Assembly: GCF_030272615.1 (NCBI RefSeq)
Contig: NC_081411.1
Span: 832,058,160-832,122,159 of the forward strand
From: Cryptomeria japonica
Lineage: Eukaryota; Streptophyta; Pinopsida; Cupressales; Cupressaceae
Length of the DNA: 64,000 bases
Direction of reading: 5' to 3'
The stretch's first letter is position 1. Every line of letters starts with the position of its first letter. The translations under genes and the position numbers were made by a program. Shown here piece by piece: positions 57,701-64,000 of this stretch. A model generated the notes under the pieces. It was given only the letters and a program-made list of their open reading frames with translations. It was not told where the DNA came from and did no database searches.

Positions 57701-58940
57701 GGCTCCCATTTCAAAATAATCTCTATAACTTCAATATTTATAGACTTAACATGCTGAAGTGGCTTATAAAGTGTTTATTGTTGGAACTACTAATACCTAT
57801 TGCAAGTTCAGCCCTGACAAGTGGACTGCCATCAGATAGCACTTTAAGGAGATTTTTTGCAATTTCTTGTTCTGCTTTACTTCTTTCTTCATCTTCGTCG
57901 TCATCATCATAACAATACGCATCTCTTGATGGCTCAGTGCCAGTATCTAGAAGAGTTCCTAAAGCATAAACAGCAGATGCCCTCACCTGAAAATCCAAGC
58001 ACAAAGTTACAGCTGAATGTCCATTCCATGACAATGTTTAAGTAATGTAACATTAATTTGAATTCAACAATCACCTCTGGTTGAGGCTCAGATAGCAAAG
58101 GCAAACATATAGCTGTGGCATTTTCATTCAAGCCTAGCACTTGGGCCTCTGGAAAACCTTCCCACAGCTTTCCAAGACACAAACAAAGCCATTGCAAAAG
58201 CAACGGTTCTGGCTGTGCCTCACCTGGAGGAGCCACCTGCATATGCTGCAGGCATACATTGATTAATCGAGACTGCAAACATGCTTCCTGCCCTCGACGA
58301 TGTCCGTCAACAATCACAGCTAACACAAAAGCTGCCATAGCACGCTGTTCTGCATAAACGTCTGTGCTATCAAGGAATTTGATAAAATATTGATGACCAC
58401 CATCCTTCACTAAATCCACTTGGCACGACTGCAGATGTATATAACCAAAAAATCAGAATATAAAGAACAAAATCTGCCAGTTGATTAAACTTTTTCCTCA
58501 TCCAGAACTGATAACATTATTAACACGTGACAATAAATCAGAGCCGGAACACAGGAAAAAATAGAACCATTGCCCAAGATCTAATATAAAGATGTCTACT
58601 TTGTTAATTTAAATTTATCAGCTATTCTATTACCTTGTCGAGAGCAAGAATCTTTGTCCATATAAACACAAGTATTTGTCGCAGTTCTGTGGCTGTTGTT
58701 TGAAGCAATTTGAGCACATAGGGAAAGATACCAACAGAAAGAGCCTGCAAAGCATCCAAGAAATATTGATATAAGAATAAATAAACTTAATACAGCACAG
58801 ATACACAATCTTTCTACAGAAGTAAAGCCACTGTGAACATAAAGAGATTTGCCTACCAGATCCACAGCCCAGGCTCCCATGTCTAAGAATCTTCCAAGCA
58901 ATACCAGAGCCCGACATCGGTGAGATTGACTTAGTAATAC
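30402..58940 (-). CDS. RAPTOR1: RAPTOR, regulatory-associated protein of TOR; C-terminal two thirds, 13 exons
   Basis: Scaffold subunit of TOR complex 1: it presents substrates such as S6 kinase to the TOR kinase in the cytosol and links nutrient state to growth. Joining 58857-58940, 58634-58744, 58075-58428, 57797-57986, 57008-57625, 56406-56723, 56158-56281, 38549-38673, 38295-38440, 38063-38164, 32881-32966, 32535-32610 and 30402-30740 gives 2,673 nt, 890 codons plus TAG, with no internal stop and GT-AG at every intron. Residues 1-250 are helical repeats ([45 protein letters not shown]). Residues 250-560 are a serine-rich linker. Residues 580-890 are seven WD40 blades ending [12 protein letters not shown]. 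Plant homologues are about 1,340 residues, so about 450 N-terminal residues including the caspase-like domain are missing upstream. Identification rests on recall of the Arabidopsis RAPTOR1B sequence; match is strong along the whole length. Confidence 0.96.
30727..31012 (-). repeat. Tandem duplication covering the RAPTOR last-intron acceptor
   Basis: 30727-30860 and 30878-31012 are similar copies, offset 151 bp. Each contains CACTATCTGCAG on the plus strand, that is a CTGCAG acceptor plus the first ten or so bases of the last exon. The outer copy (acceptor at 30892-30897) is a decoy splice site. Confidence 0.85.
31830..32300. mobile_element. Short inverted-repeat element (MITE-like) in RAPTOR intron
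   Basis: 471 bp with ends GGTTGCACGGGTAC and the inverted GTACCCATGCAACC (13 of 14 match), and further inverted GGAGACTT blocks inside. No coding capacity and no clear target duplication. Probably a nonautonomous DNA transposon. Confidence 0.55.
32535..32610 (-). CDS. RAPTOR1: RAPTOR exon l (residues 753-778)
   Basis: 76 nt coding [15 protein letters not shown] to FQPGLDPAK. Acceptor ATTACAG, donor GTTTGA. The intron below it (1,794 bp) contains a short inverted-repeat element and a duplicated splice acceptor. Confidence 0.95.
32881..32966 (-). CDS. RAPTOR1: RAPTOR exon k (residues 725-752)
   Basis: 86 nt coding [18 protein letters not shown] to RLYDIRTRE plus two bases of a split Met codon. 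Acceptor TTGCAG, donor GTAAGC. Confidence 0.95.
32967..33854. other. RAPTOR intron sequence without recognised features
   Basis: AT-rich intron DNA between exon k and the degenerate repeat at 33855; nothing further can be supported. Confidence 0.6.
33855..34165. repeat. Degenerate tandem repeat, about 80-bp units
   Basis: Three to four units carrying GATTAG.GCCTATTCCT and TGCAAATACC.AATTTGAG, at about 33860, 33940, 34019 and 34110. It lies 150 bp before the LTR at 34314. Confidence 0.6.
34314..34898 (+). mobile_element. LTR with adjoining tRNA-Met-type primer site
   Basis: Begins TGTAATGTCCCC and ends ATAACA; directly behind is TGATATCAGAGC (34900-34911), close to the tRNA-Met primer site TGGTATCAGAGC. 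About 585 bp. No matching second LTR was found, so this is the 5' end of a truncated element inside the RAPTOR intron. Confidence 0.6.
35400..36910 (+). pseudogene. hAT transposase remnant (DUF659-like)
   Basis: At 36688-36915 the frame [16 protein letters not shown] followed by [13 protein letters not shown] recalls the hAT motif VVQVITDNASN...A.HC.DL. The stretch before it (35400-36600) has no intact frame but may belong to the same decayed transposon. Only a scrap of coding sequence remains. Confidence 0.45.
36911..38062. other. RAPTOR intron sequence without recognised features
   Basis: Includes a G-run near 37190. No protein match or clear repeat was seen. Confidence 0.5.
38063..38164 (-). 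CDS. RAPTOR1: RAPTOR exon j (residues 691-724)
   Basis: 102 nt coding [18 protein letters not shown] to SESCISAL, a WD40 blade. Acceptor TTGCAG, donor GTTAGT. The next intron is 5,096 bp. Confidence 0.94.
38295..38440 (-). CDS. RAPTOR1: RAPTOR exon i (residues 642-690)
   Basis: 146 nt coding [17 protein letters not shown] to DWQQLTGYL. It carries the [15 protein letters not shown] signature of plant RAPTOR. Acceptor TTACAG, donor GTAATG. Confidence 0.94.
38549..38673 (-). CDS. RAPTOR1: RAPTOR exon h (residues 600-641)
   Basis: 125 nt coding [19 protein letters not shown] to DDSMLLVAS. Acceptor TTTACAG, donor GTAAGA. The phase matches exon g exactly across the 17.5 kb intron, which supports the join. 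Confidence 0.94.
38674..40030. other. Start of the 17.5 kb RAPTOR intron
   Basis: About 1.35 kb of AT-rich intron DNA between exon h and the copia-type LTR at 40031. Frames are short and match nothing I recognise. Confidence 0.5.
40031..40394 (+). mobile_element. Copia-type LTR with primer site
   Basis: Starts TGTTGGATATTAAATTTGC and ends TTTTCA, followed by TAGTATCAAAAGCGGG, the usual form of the tRNA-Met primer site of plant copia elements. 364 bp. The leader continues to about 42720. Confidence 0.7.
40896..41767. mobile_element. Inverted-repeat element inserted in the copia-type leader
   Basis: Near the ends are CTACGTAACCC and the inverted GGGGTAACATAG, both next to GGGGAC/GTCCCC-rich blocks. 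TTGTTTCTA occurs on both sides (40887-40895 and 41768-41776), as expected for an 8-9 bp hAT-type target duplication, though nine bases separate the left copy from the inverted repeat. A 138-bp internal tandem duplication lies at 41037-41319. Confidence 0.55.
42085..42435 (+). repeat. Degenerate tandem repeat in the leader
   Basis: Seven or so units of 40-55 bp on the pattern GGGTTTTCATAATTTTTTCC followed by A-run and TTAT. The same motif type (TTTTCCTCAAAATCGTGG) recurs in the leaders at 24.2 kb, 42.69 kb and 59.4 kb and so marks one element family. Confidence 0.7.
42721..44219. other. RAPTOR intron sequence, nothing recognised
   Basis: Small frames such as 43366-43614 look unlike known proteins. 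No repeats stand out. Confidence 0.5.
44220..44378. repeat. 79-bp tandem duplication
   Basis: Two copies (44221-44299 and 44300-44378), starting CCAATACACAAACCAACCTC, differing in only about two bases. Recent. Confidence 0.9.
45616..45704. repeat. 45-bp tandem duplication
   Basis: Two adjacent copies of a unit with CATACATCACTTAACAATC, differing at about four positions. Confidence 0.85.
45750..46220 (+). pseudogene. gag: Gypsy gag, N-terminal part (left of insertion)
   Basis: Frames in two registers carry a proline-rich stretch ([20 protein letters not shown]) and [20 protein letters not shown], typical of the region before the gag core. It stops at the insertion point (46220). The core continues at 52755. 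Confidence 0.6.
47042..49442 (-). pseudogene. Unrecognised element-borne protein gene, broken
   Basis: Consecutive minus-strand frames: 49442-49218 ([20 protein letters not shown]), 49184-48933 ([34 protein letters not shown]), 48858-48532 ([17 protein letters not shown]), 48510-48223 (Lys/Arg/Ser-rich), 47927-47673 (charged, coiled-coil-like), 47563-47354 and 47314-47042 ([19 protein letters not shown]). They follow each other in one direction with small gaps, so they look like one protein of about 750-800 residues broken by some six stops or shifts. No enzyme motif is visible. I recall similar predicted proteins from conifer repeats but no named family. Confidence 0.6.
50980..51310. repeat. 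Degenerate repeat with AATTCGGCAG and TTCGC motifs
   Basis: Short GC-richer units (ATTCGGCAG, GTTCGGCAG, TTCGCTGATG, GTTCGCTTGG) recur about every 20-40 bp within the 6.5 kb insertion. The units are imperfect and boundaries unclear. Confidence 0.5.
51800..52205. repeat. Degenerate tandem repeat, GGGCGGACTT / TTGAAGT units
   Basis: About eight units of 45-60 bp with (G)GGCGGACTT, a CTTCATTGAAGT or TTGCTTGAGTT segment and GGCAC or GCACTTCA. Lies in the right part of the 6.5 kb insertion. Confidence 0.65.
52755..53832 (+). pseudogene. gag: Gypsy gag core (right of insertion)
   Basis: [47 protein letters not shown], then [12 protein letters not shown] with a stop at 53226 and continuation [20 protein letters not shown]. 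Later (53559-53832) comes a knuckle-like [20 protein letters not shown]. It belongs to the same gag gene as 45750-46220. A frameshift near 52,880 and several stops make it dead. No pol follows. Confidence 0.82.
54053..54240. repeat. 83-bp tandem repeat, 2.2 copies
   Basis: The unit starts CTGCAGCA(C/T)CCATTTTGCA and includes TCAAGGTTTTGTTTTGTAAT. The copies differ at two or three bases only, so expansion is recent. Directly behind the dead gag gene. Confidence 0.92.
54364..54905. mobile_element. Possible relative of the short inverted-repeat elements
   Basis: Starts with AAAGGACGGGGATGGGTACT and closes with GGGAGACTAGTGCAAGGGGT, mirroring the GGGTACTTGGAGAC wording of 31830-32300. It contains CA and GA microsatellites (54437-54480). 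Ends are not precise enough to prove an element. Confidence 0.35.
54906..56157. other. End of the 17.5 kb RAPTOR intron, nothing recognised
   Basis: AT-rich intron DNA up to the exon g donor; no protein match and no repeat seen. Confidence 0.5.
56158..56281 (-). CDS. RAPTOR1: RAPTOR exon g (residues 559-599), first WD40 blade
   Basis: 124 nt coding [14 protein letters not shown], then [18 protein letters not shown]. Acceptor TTGCAG, donor GTATAC. The following intron is 17,484 bp and full of transposons. Confidence 0.94.
56406..56723 (-). CDS. RAPTOR1: RAPTOR exon f (residues 453-558)
   Basis: 318 nt from [13 protein letters not shown] through [11 protein letters not shown] and [16 protein letters not shown] to IAKCQHS. 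The exon must end one base into a codon before GTTAAT, because reading on gives an immediate TAA. The next exon restores the frame. Confidence 0.94.
57008..57625 (-). CDS. RAPTOR1: RAPTOR exon e (residues 247-452)
   Basis: 618 nt, the longest exon. It runs from [13 protein letters not shown] through a Ser/Pro-rich linker and the [18 protein letters not shown] block to FSWLDLNP. It ends one base into a codon at donor GTTGGTT. Confidence 0.95.
57797..57986 (-). CDS. RAPTOR1: RAPTOR exon d (residues 184-247)
   Basis: 190 nt coding [14 protein letters not shown] to VRAELAI plus one base of a split codon. It includes an acidic YDDDDEDEE loop followed by a Lys/Glu-rich helix. Donor GTATTA, acceptor TTTCAG. 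Confidence 0.95.
58075..58428 (-). CDS. RAPTOR1: RAPTOR exon c (residues 66-183)
   Basis: 354 nt coding [11 protein letters not shown] to LLSEPQPE. It contains the highly conserved [19 protein letters not shown] block. Acceptor CTGCAG, donor GTGATT. Confidence 0.95.
58634..58744 (-). CDS. RAPTOR1: RAPTOR exon b (residues 29-65)
   Basis: 111 nt coding [10 protein letters not shown] to WTKILALDK, part of the helical repeat array. Acceptor TTGCAG and donor GTAATAG. The intron before it is 112 bp. Confidence 0.95.
58857..58940 (-). CDS. RAPTOR1: RAPTOR exon a (residues 1-28 of the visible part)
   Basis: 84 nt coding from VLLSQSHR to GAWAVDL. The acceptor TGCAG lies directly above 58940 and the donor GTAGGC directly below 58857. 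Both borders fall between codons. This is the most N-terminal exon I could recognise. Confidence 0.95.
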
Positions 58941-59099
58941 CTGCATTACACAACATTTAGATACCTTGAATCCAACAGTCATAATTTAAAATTAAACTTA
59001 AAAGTAAAAATAATAAAAGTCAAAAATGTAATGCAGTTTATATGTATATCCATGCATATATTCTAAGAAAGAAAAGGATAAAAACAGTTCAAAAGATTT

Positions 59100-59791
59100 G
59101 ATAAAAGCATAAGTTGCAAATGATAATTCAAATGGTTAAGCAGGTTTTCTGATTTTCTCCACAAAAAATCAAGGGAGGGTAATGCTTGATTTTTCCTCAA
59201 AAATCAAGGAGTGATGTTTTACCGCGTGATGTCTGATGTTTTGCCACGTGATGTCTGGTGTTTTGCCACGTGATGTCTGGTGTTTCGCGATGCGACGTTT
59301 CCGGGTTTTGTTCGATTTTCTCCTCAAAAATTGTTTCAGGGTTTTTACCATTTTTTTCTACAAAAAATGATGATTTGCAAACTTCAGTTTTGGAGGGTTT
59401 GTCGATTTTTCCTCAAAATCGTGGTTTCAGGTTTCAATGCGGTTACTCAACATCAGGTTGGATGGATTTTGGTAATCTTGGTCATTAACACTTTGCAGAT
59501 CCAGGGAGGGTCTCCGCCGCACAAAGTGTTCTTTCTGTTTGTGATCAAAAGACCTGCAGTGTCTTTTGTAGGGTAGTTAGTAGATAGAATGACCATTAAG
59601 GAAGGGTATTAGAATAAAAAAAATTAATTAGTATATTAATGGTCATTAGAGGTAATTATTTGCTTTATTTAGTTTTCTATTTTTAGAAGCGGTTGTTTTT
59701 TTTTAGAAACATCACTGTGTGTAATCGCCTATTTAAACAGCTCTACGATTGAACAAAAGCATCTGATTATTTTAAGCAATCAATTTTTCAG
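59100..59791 (+). mobile_element. 3' end of a copia-type/TRIM element: leader-type repeats, polypurine tract, LTR
   Basis: TTTTTCCTCAAAATCGTGG and similar motifs (59180-59430), then GACCATTAAGGAAGGGTATT (cf. 24384-24402) and an LTR of about 185 bp (59607-59791) with AGAAACATCACTGTGTGTAA and end TTTTTCA. Related to the elements at 23.9 and 40.0 kb. The 5' LTR is missing. Confidence 0.6.
59215..59290. repeat. 22-bp tandem repeat, about 3.5 units
   Basis: Unit TTTTGCCACGTGATGTCTGG plus TG, with CACGTG palindromes; the first and last units are degenerate. Confidence 0.85.
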
Positions 59792-59915
59792 TCTCCCCCC
59801 ATGATACATACATACATACATGAAATTAGTAGATTGTATCTAGGAAGACTTACAATGGACAAATTATCTCTTAACAAAAGTAGCCATATAGCAAAGCTAC
59901 TCTTCCCCCATGATC

Positions 59916-59961
<46 letters not shown>

Positions 59962-60663
59962 CCCAATAACCTAGTGCTCAGATGAAATAAGATTTTGAAT
60001 AAGTAAATTATTACTGCATATGAAAGATATATATATATATAGAAAATAGTAATACAATCCAATCTGATATACATCTTTAATCCCTAAAAAGAATGCAACT
60101 CTGAAATTAGTAGATTGTATAAGAATAATTTCAATGCACAAATTATCTGTTAAATTCTTTAACAAAAAGAGCCATATGTTAAAGCTGATCTTCTCCCATG
60201 CCTACGTACATTTATCATTATGACTATCACTACTACTATTCTATTAATACTCTTGGCTGAGTTGATTAGGTATTGATCAATTTCAATCAACCATCCAGCA
60301 AACAATAGGCAAATCCTAGGTGACTGCCTAAAATAATTTCAACAAGACACTAGGGAGCATGATGAAGGTGTCAATCAATGACTAAAAAATGTTGCATGGA
60401 AAAAAGCTGCAAGCAACTGAATATAAGTAATAAAACACAAAATAACAAAAATTCAGCCAAAAGCAGCACAGAAGCAAAACCAAAATCAGCTAAAATTGAA
60501 CCCAATCCAGCATAACAATGAAGGCAGCAAGCCTAATGTCTAATTCTGATACTATCGGTTTACTACATGGAAGTGCAGATACAATATTACAAATGTAAAT
60601 AAAAACATATACATCAATATTACAAATAAAGGCCGATAACTAATATAGGTTAATTAGGTTCAT
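59792..60663. other. AT-rich DNA with microsatellites
   Basis: (TA)n followed by (GA)n at about 59916-59960 and a second TA run near 60031. No genes seen. Confidence 0.65.
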
Positions 60664-62326
60664 AACAAGTACCCTTATATAAACTCCACTCCGCTCTGCA
60701 ATTTTTCGCCTATCTTCTTCAATGCTCGGTAATAGGGTTGGTTTTGACCTCTACATAGCACATGCGAGCAATGAAATTAAGGGTTTTGGCTCGACGAGTG
60801 TTGGATTAGATTGCACTCCACCGTGCTCAAATGCTTTGCAGAAATTTGAAGATCACTTCAAGAATGCGACTAGGGTTTCTAAAAAACATTCACGACATGT
60901 TGCTTGGAGACGTGGTTCGAGCGCTCCAAGTTTGGCATCTTAGCCTCCCTCCCCTCCCACCAAGCAAGAGAAATTGGGCTCAATTTATTTGGGTAGTGAT
61001 GTGCTTTCTCATTTTGTCTAGGTCCTCAATGGTTGTGGATTCCAAGATTATGGTTGAAAAGGACCGATGCTTGGGTGAGGGCAATGCTACAATTGGTGGT
61101 GGCAAGAACACATGCCCTACCTCAGATGCATGCCAGCTAAGTCCCCTTAGATTTCAAGGCATCTTTGCACCAGAATTCTCAGGTAGGGCACAAGCCTTTT
61201 CAAACCTCCAAATTGCCTTAAAGCATCTCTCCTTTCGGCTCCTCTTTACCCCGTGCTTCTGGTAATCTGGAACTGCCCTTCTCAATTCTTCCTTCAGCTT
61301 CAGCATCAGAGATAAACCTGGGCAGTTTTATCTGAGATAGAGAGGAGTTCCTACATAATAACGCCCTCATTTGCAGATTTATGATAACTTGGTTTTTTCG
61401 CAGTGATTTTTTATGAATGAAGCCATGGTTCCCTTCCTTCAACCCTCACACCTAGACATTCTCTTTTGCTTATCCATGGATAAGTCTCATCTCCCCTTAC
61501 AATTCTAAGAAATCGAGTGCTTGAAATCTATTGGTGATGGTTTGGGGAAGTATCAGAGCATATCAAAAGAAACAATCAATTATGAAGGTTCCACTAGTGC
61601 ACATCTTTGTGTTGAAATGGATCTCTCAAAAGGTCTTCCTGCGGAGACTGCATTAAGGGATGGTAACAGATGTTGAAGACAGCCAGTAGATTATGAAAAA
61701 ATTGCTTTCAAATGTAGGTTATGCTTTTCAACAGAACATTTCACTTCCCCCACTGCAACAAGAAACATTCTCATGTATGGGCACAGCCCACTTGGCAGAA
61801 TGGGGTTGAATCCCATCATTGTATGGTTCCTCCCAATGAAAAACTAGACACCACTGCCCCAAATTCACTTCATGACAACTTTCATTCATCGTGCACCTCT
61901 CCTTCGTAGGCTTGCTCACTCCTACAACTGAGTCTGTGAAAGCAGTTAATTCCAATGCAAGCATCTTAGAGGGTTCTCATATTCTAGGGGACAATTCTGA
62001 CATCAATCTTGCTCTCTCCATTGTTTCAACTAAGGCACCTAAAGCCAATGTCTACAAAGAAATTTCGAATAGGGAAGAATGTATTGAAGGGAATTCCTCA
62101 TCTAGGATTGAGCAGGAGTGCACAAAAGTAAAGAGGAAGAAAACTCCTCCTTTAAAAGCAATGCATGCTATGACCTTAAGGTCAACAAAGAAATAAAAAA
62201 CTGAAAAATGTAATTCCGATGCACACTCTTTCGGGTTATGCAAATTATGACATTTGTGGATTTAATTTATACAGGAGTGGACCCCTTGTCCACAACTTAC
62301 CTAAATAAAAAACAAGTACCCTTATA
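60664..62326 (+). mobile_element. LINE-derived insertion with ORF1 only, 16-bp target duplication
   Basis: AACAAGTACCCTTATA occurs exactly at 60664-60679 and 62311-62326. The inserted 1.63 kb ends in CTAAATAAAA. In shifting frames it shows the DUF4283 part of plant LINE ORF1 (EFLHNNALICRF near 61345, KPWFPSFNPHT near 61425) and the zinc-knuckle region (LCVEMDLSKGLP near 61615, DYEKIAFKCRLC near 61690). A last frame ends TLRSTKK at 62196. Nothing of endonuclease or reverse transcriptase is present. Confidence 0.72.
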
Positions 62327-64000
62327 ATTGTGAGTAAATTATACCATTAAAACCTGCAATGCCATATCAAAGCACTGCTACAAAATAAAAAGAAAAAATA
62401 CAACTCAAATAATTGAAAGGAAATAATTCAGGACAAACACTCTTCGCATAAAAAAGCTTTTCTTTTGCTTTATTGGAAATCATAAATAATCGATTTGAAA
62501 TCTAAAAGTACTACATACAATGACTGCCCACAAAGAAAAAAACTGTTTTGTTCCAACACATGGCCTATCAAAATATATTATTTTCTAACAGAGGCACTTT
62601 GTCCTTTTACTACCAGAGACCATCACTCACAGGTAGGATGTTACAGAGGTCCTCCAAGGCAGCAAGGATGGATTACCTACTTTCCAGTATGCCTGAGGCA
62701 CTCCTTGGATATATACACGGGTGAAAACTCAATGGGACAGTGTCTAGCTTTGTGTACATCTAAGGCATCCCTATCCTCTTATTCTAATAGTAGGTGTCGT
62801 AGATGTATTCCTATTCAGCTTGTTTAACCTTCAATTCCTCATCATCTGCAATCCAAGAACGGAGTATTCAGTAAAGTTAAACTAATATTTTCCTTTACCA
62901 CTCTTGAAACTCGTCAACCTTTGATGTTTATAGTGGTCCTTGCAAGTAATATGCTTCTTCCCAGGATTGTCCAACCAGGTATACCAAGAGTTTTGTGGTG
63001 AGTGAGGATTATATCGCATGTGTGATATATGTGACTACAATAGTTTCATGCCTCATTCCTATTCCTTCGATCTCATTGCCTATTTTAACTTTAATTTAGT
63101 TGGGAGATCCTCCCTACTTGGTAATGTACATCTGGACATGTATTCTACGACCAGGGTTTAACTCTCACTTGTTGAACTTCCGTTGTTGTACTGATTAACT
63201 TAAGTTTTAACCACTTACCCAGCTTATATGGTTCTTTCATACCCTAGTATCGATCTGTTGTAGCTGGGTGTTCTTTCTAGTCCCAGTGACATTCTCTATT
63301 GTGCAAACAATTATGCAAAGTTACTGATTGGATTTCAGGTTTGGATTCAAGTCTGAGGATTTGGGTATACTAGTAAGGTAAAAAAAAAGTTGGAGATGGG
63401 TACGTTTTCAGTATGTCCACATAAAAAACAGAGAAAGCTCAGAATCTAAAAAATGTGAAAGTTCATGACTTCATACACACTGAACAGTAAAGACCATGAG
63501 CTGAAGTTATGAGAGACTTAGATGGAGTACTAATTCTTACAAAGAAATAAAGGATCTGTACATCATGAAGCTTGTTGCCTAGTTCATGAGGTATAGAACT
63601 TGAAATGAACTTCAATCAGTTCAAGAAGAAAAGATTAAAGGTCCATTCTAATTAACAGAAAGAGATAAGTAAATTTTGAAACCAAATGCTCCCAAAGTAC
63701 TTATCTCTACCCCATCCCAGTATTTTCATGACAGCTTACATATTTATCAAATGGAATACATCAATAGAATAAGACATTAGAGAATGGTAAACACAGTTAC
63801 TATCATTACTATGAGAATCCCAGTGGATTCTCTGCAGGTGCATTCTCTGCATTTGCAACCCGGATTCACCCTGATATGTCCATGGACATACCCAGATGCA
63901 AATTCAACCTACATTCCACGGCCCAGAACATACCAGGGCACAAACCAAATCCATACCCTTTTCCAGAGCAAATCAAACCAGAATGTGTGGCCATTGGAGG
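62327..64000. other. Nothing recognised; probably RAPTOR upstream intron
   Basis: No frame matched the N-terminal half of RAPTOR or any other protein known to me. I looked in particular for the exon expected just before VLLSQSHR and did not find it, so the intron upstream of exon a may exceed 5 kb. Confidence 0.5.

Noticed and set aside
58115-58357. Plus-strand frames over RAPTOR exons (also 57087-57296, 30593-30781)
   Set aside because: Shadows of the RAPTOR coding strand with no protein likeness.
60722-61265. Independent host genes in the 60.7-62.2 kb frames
   Set aside because: The 16-bp target duplication encloses all of them and fragments match LINE ORF1, so they are parts of one insertion.

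Overview
The window is nuclear DNA of a seed plant, most likely a conifer or other gymnosperm. It holds one intron-rich host gene with very long introns, surrounded and invaded by Ty3/gypsy, copia-like, LINE and short inverted-repeat elements. There are no bacterial features. The gymnosperm call is inference from gene structure and repeat content, not from a marker sequence.

The host gene is RAPTOR, the regulatory-associated protein of TOR. It lies on the minus strand, from about 58.94 kb down to a stop codon at 30.402 kb. Thirteen exons could be joined with GT-AG introns and one continuous reading frame of 890 residues. They encode the helical (HEAT-type) repeats and the seven-bladed C-terminal WD40 domain. 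The N-terminal caspase-like half (roughly 450 residues in plant homologues) must lie beyond 64 kb, or in exons between 58.94 and 64 kb that I could not find. Two introns are swollen by transposons: 17.5 kb (38,674-56,157) and 5.1 kb (32,967-38,062). The last intron carries a duplicated copy of its own 3' splice site.

0-8.1 kb is built from three copies of a repeat carrying a plant mobile domain (PMD) gene on the minus strand. Two tandem copies are about 2.3 kb each and one is partial. Only the middle copy retains the PMD N-terminus, with an upstream exon and an intron full of minisatellites.

8.1-21.5 kb is a minus-strand Ty3/gypsy element of the Tat lineage: 5' LTR at 20,287-21,512, an unusually long tRNA-Arg-like primer binding site, gag, protease, reverse transcriptase, two RNase H domains and integrase. 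It is cut off near 8.09 kb. A solo LTR of the same family (18,033-19,715, flanked by CTTTC on both sides) sits in its leader.

21.5-27.3 kb holds a duplicated noncoding block, a very small two-LTR (TRIM-like) element, and a 5'-truncated LINE whose 3' part seems to contain a piece of a glutamate-receptor-like gene. 27.3-30.2 kb is quiet DNA downstream of RAPTOR.

Inside and around the RAPTOR introns are an LTR with a tRNA-Met-type primer site (34.3 kb), a hAT transposase scrap (36.7 kb), a copia-type LTR with a repetitive leader (40.0-42.7 kb) interrupted by an inverted-repeat element, and an old gypsy gag gene (45.75-53.8 kb). That gag gene is split by a 6.53 kb TG...CA insertion with a CTACC target duplication. 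The insertion carries a broken, unrecognised minus-strand protein gene. Upstream of the RAPTOR exons are an LTR remnant (59.1-59.8 kb) and a 1.6 kb insertion with a 16-bp target duplication that looks like a LINE consisting of ORF1 only.

Almost every mobile-element gene here is interrupted by stops and frameshifts. RAPTOR is the only gene that reads intact.
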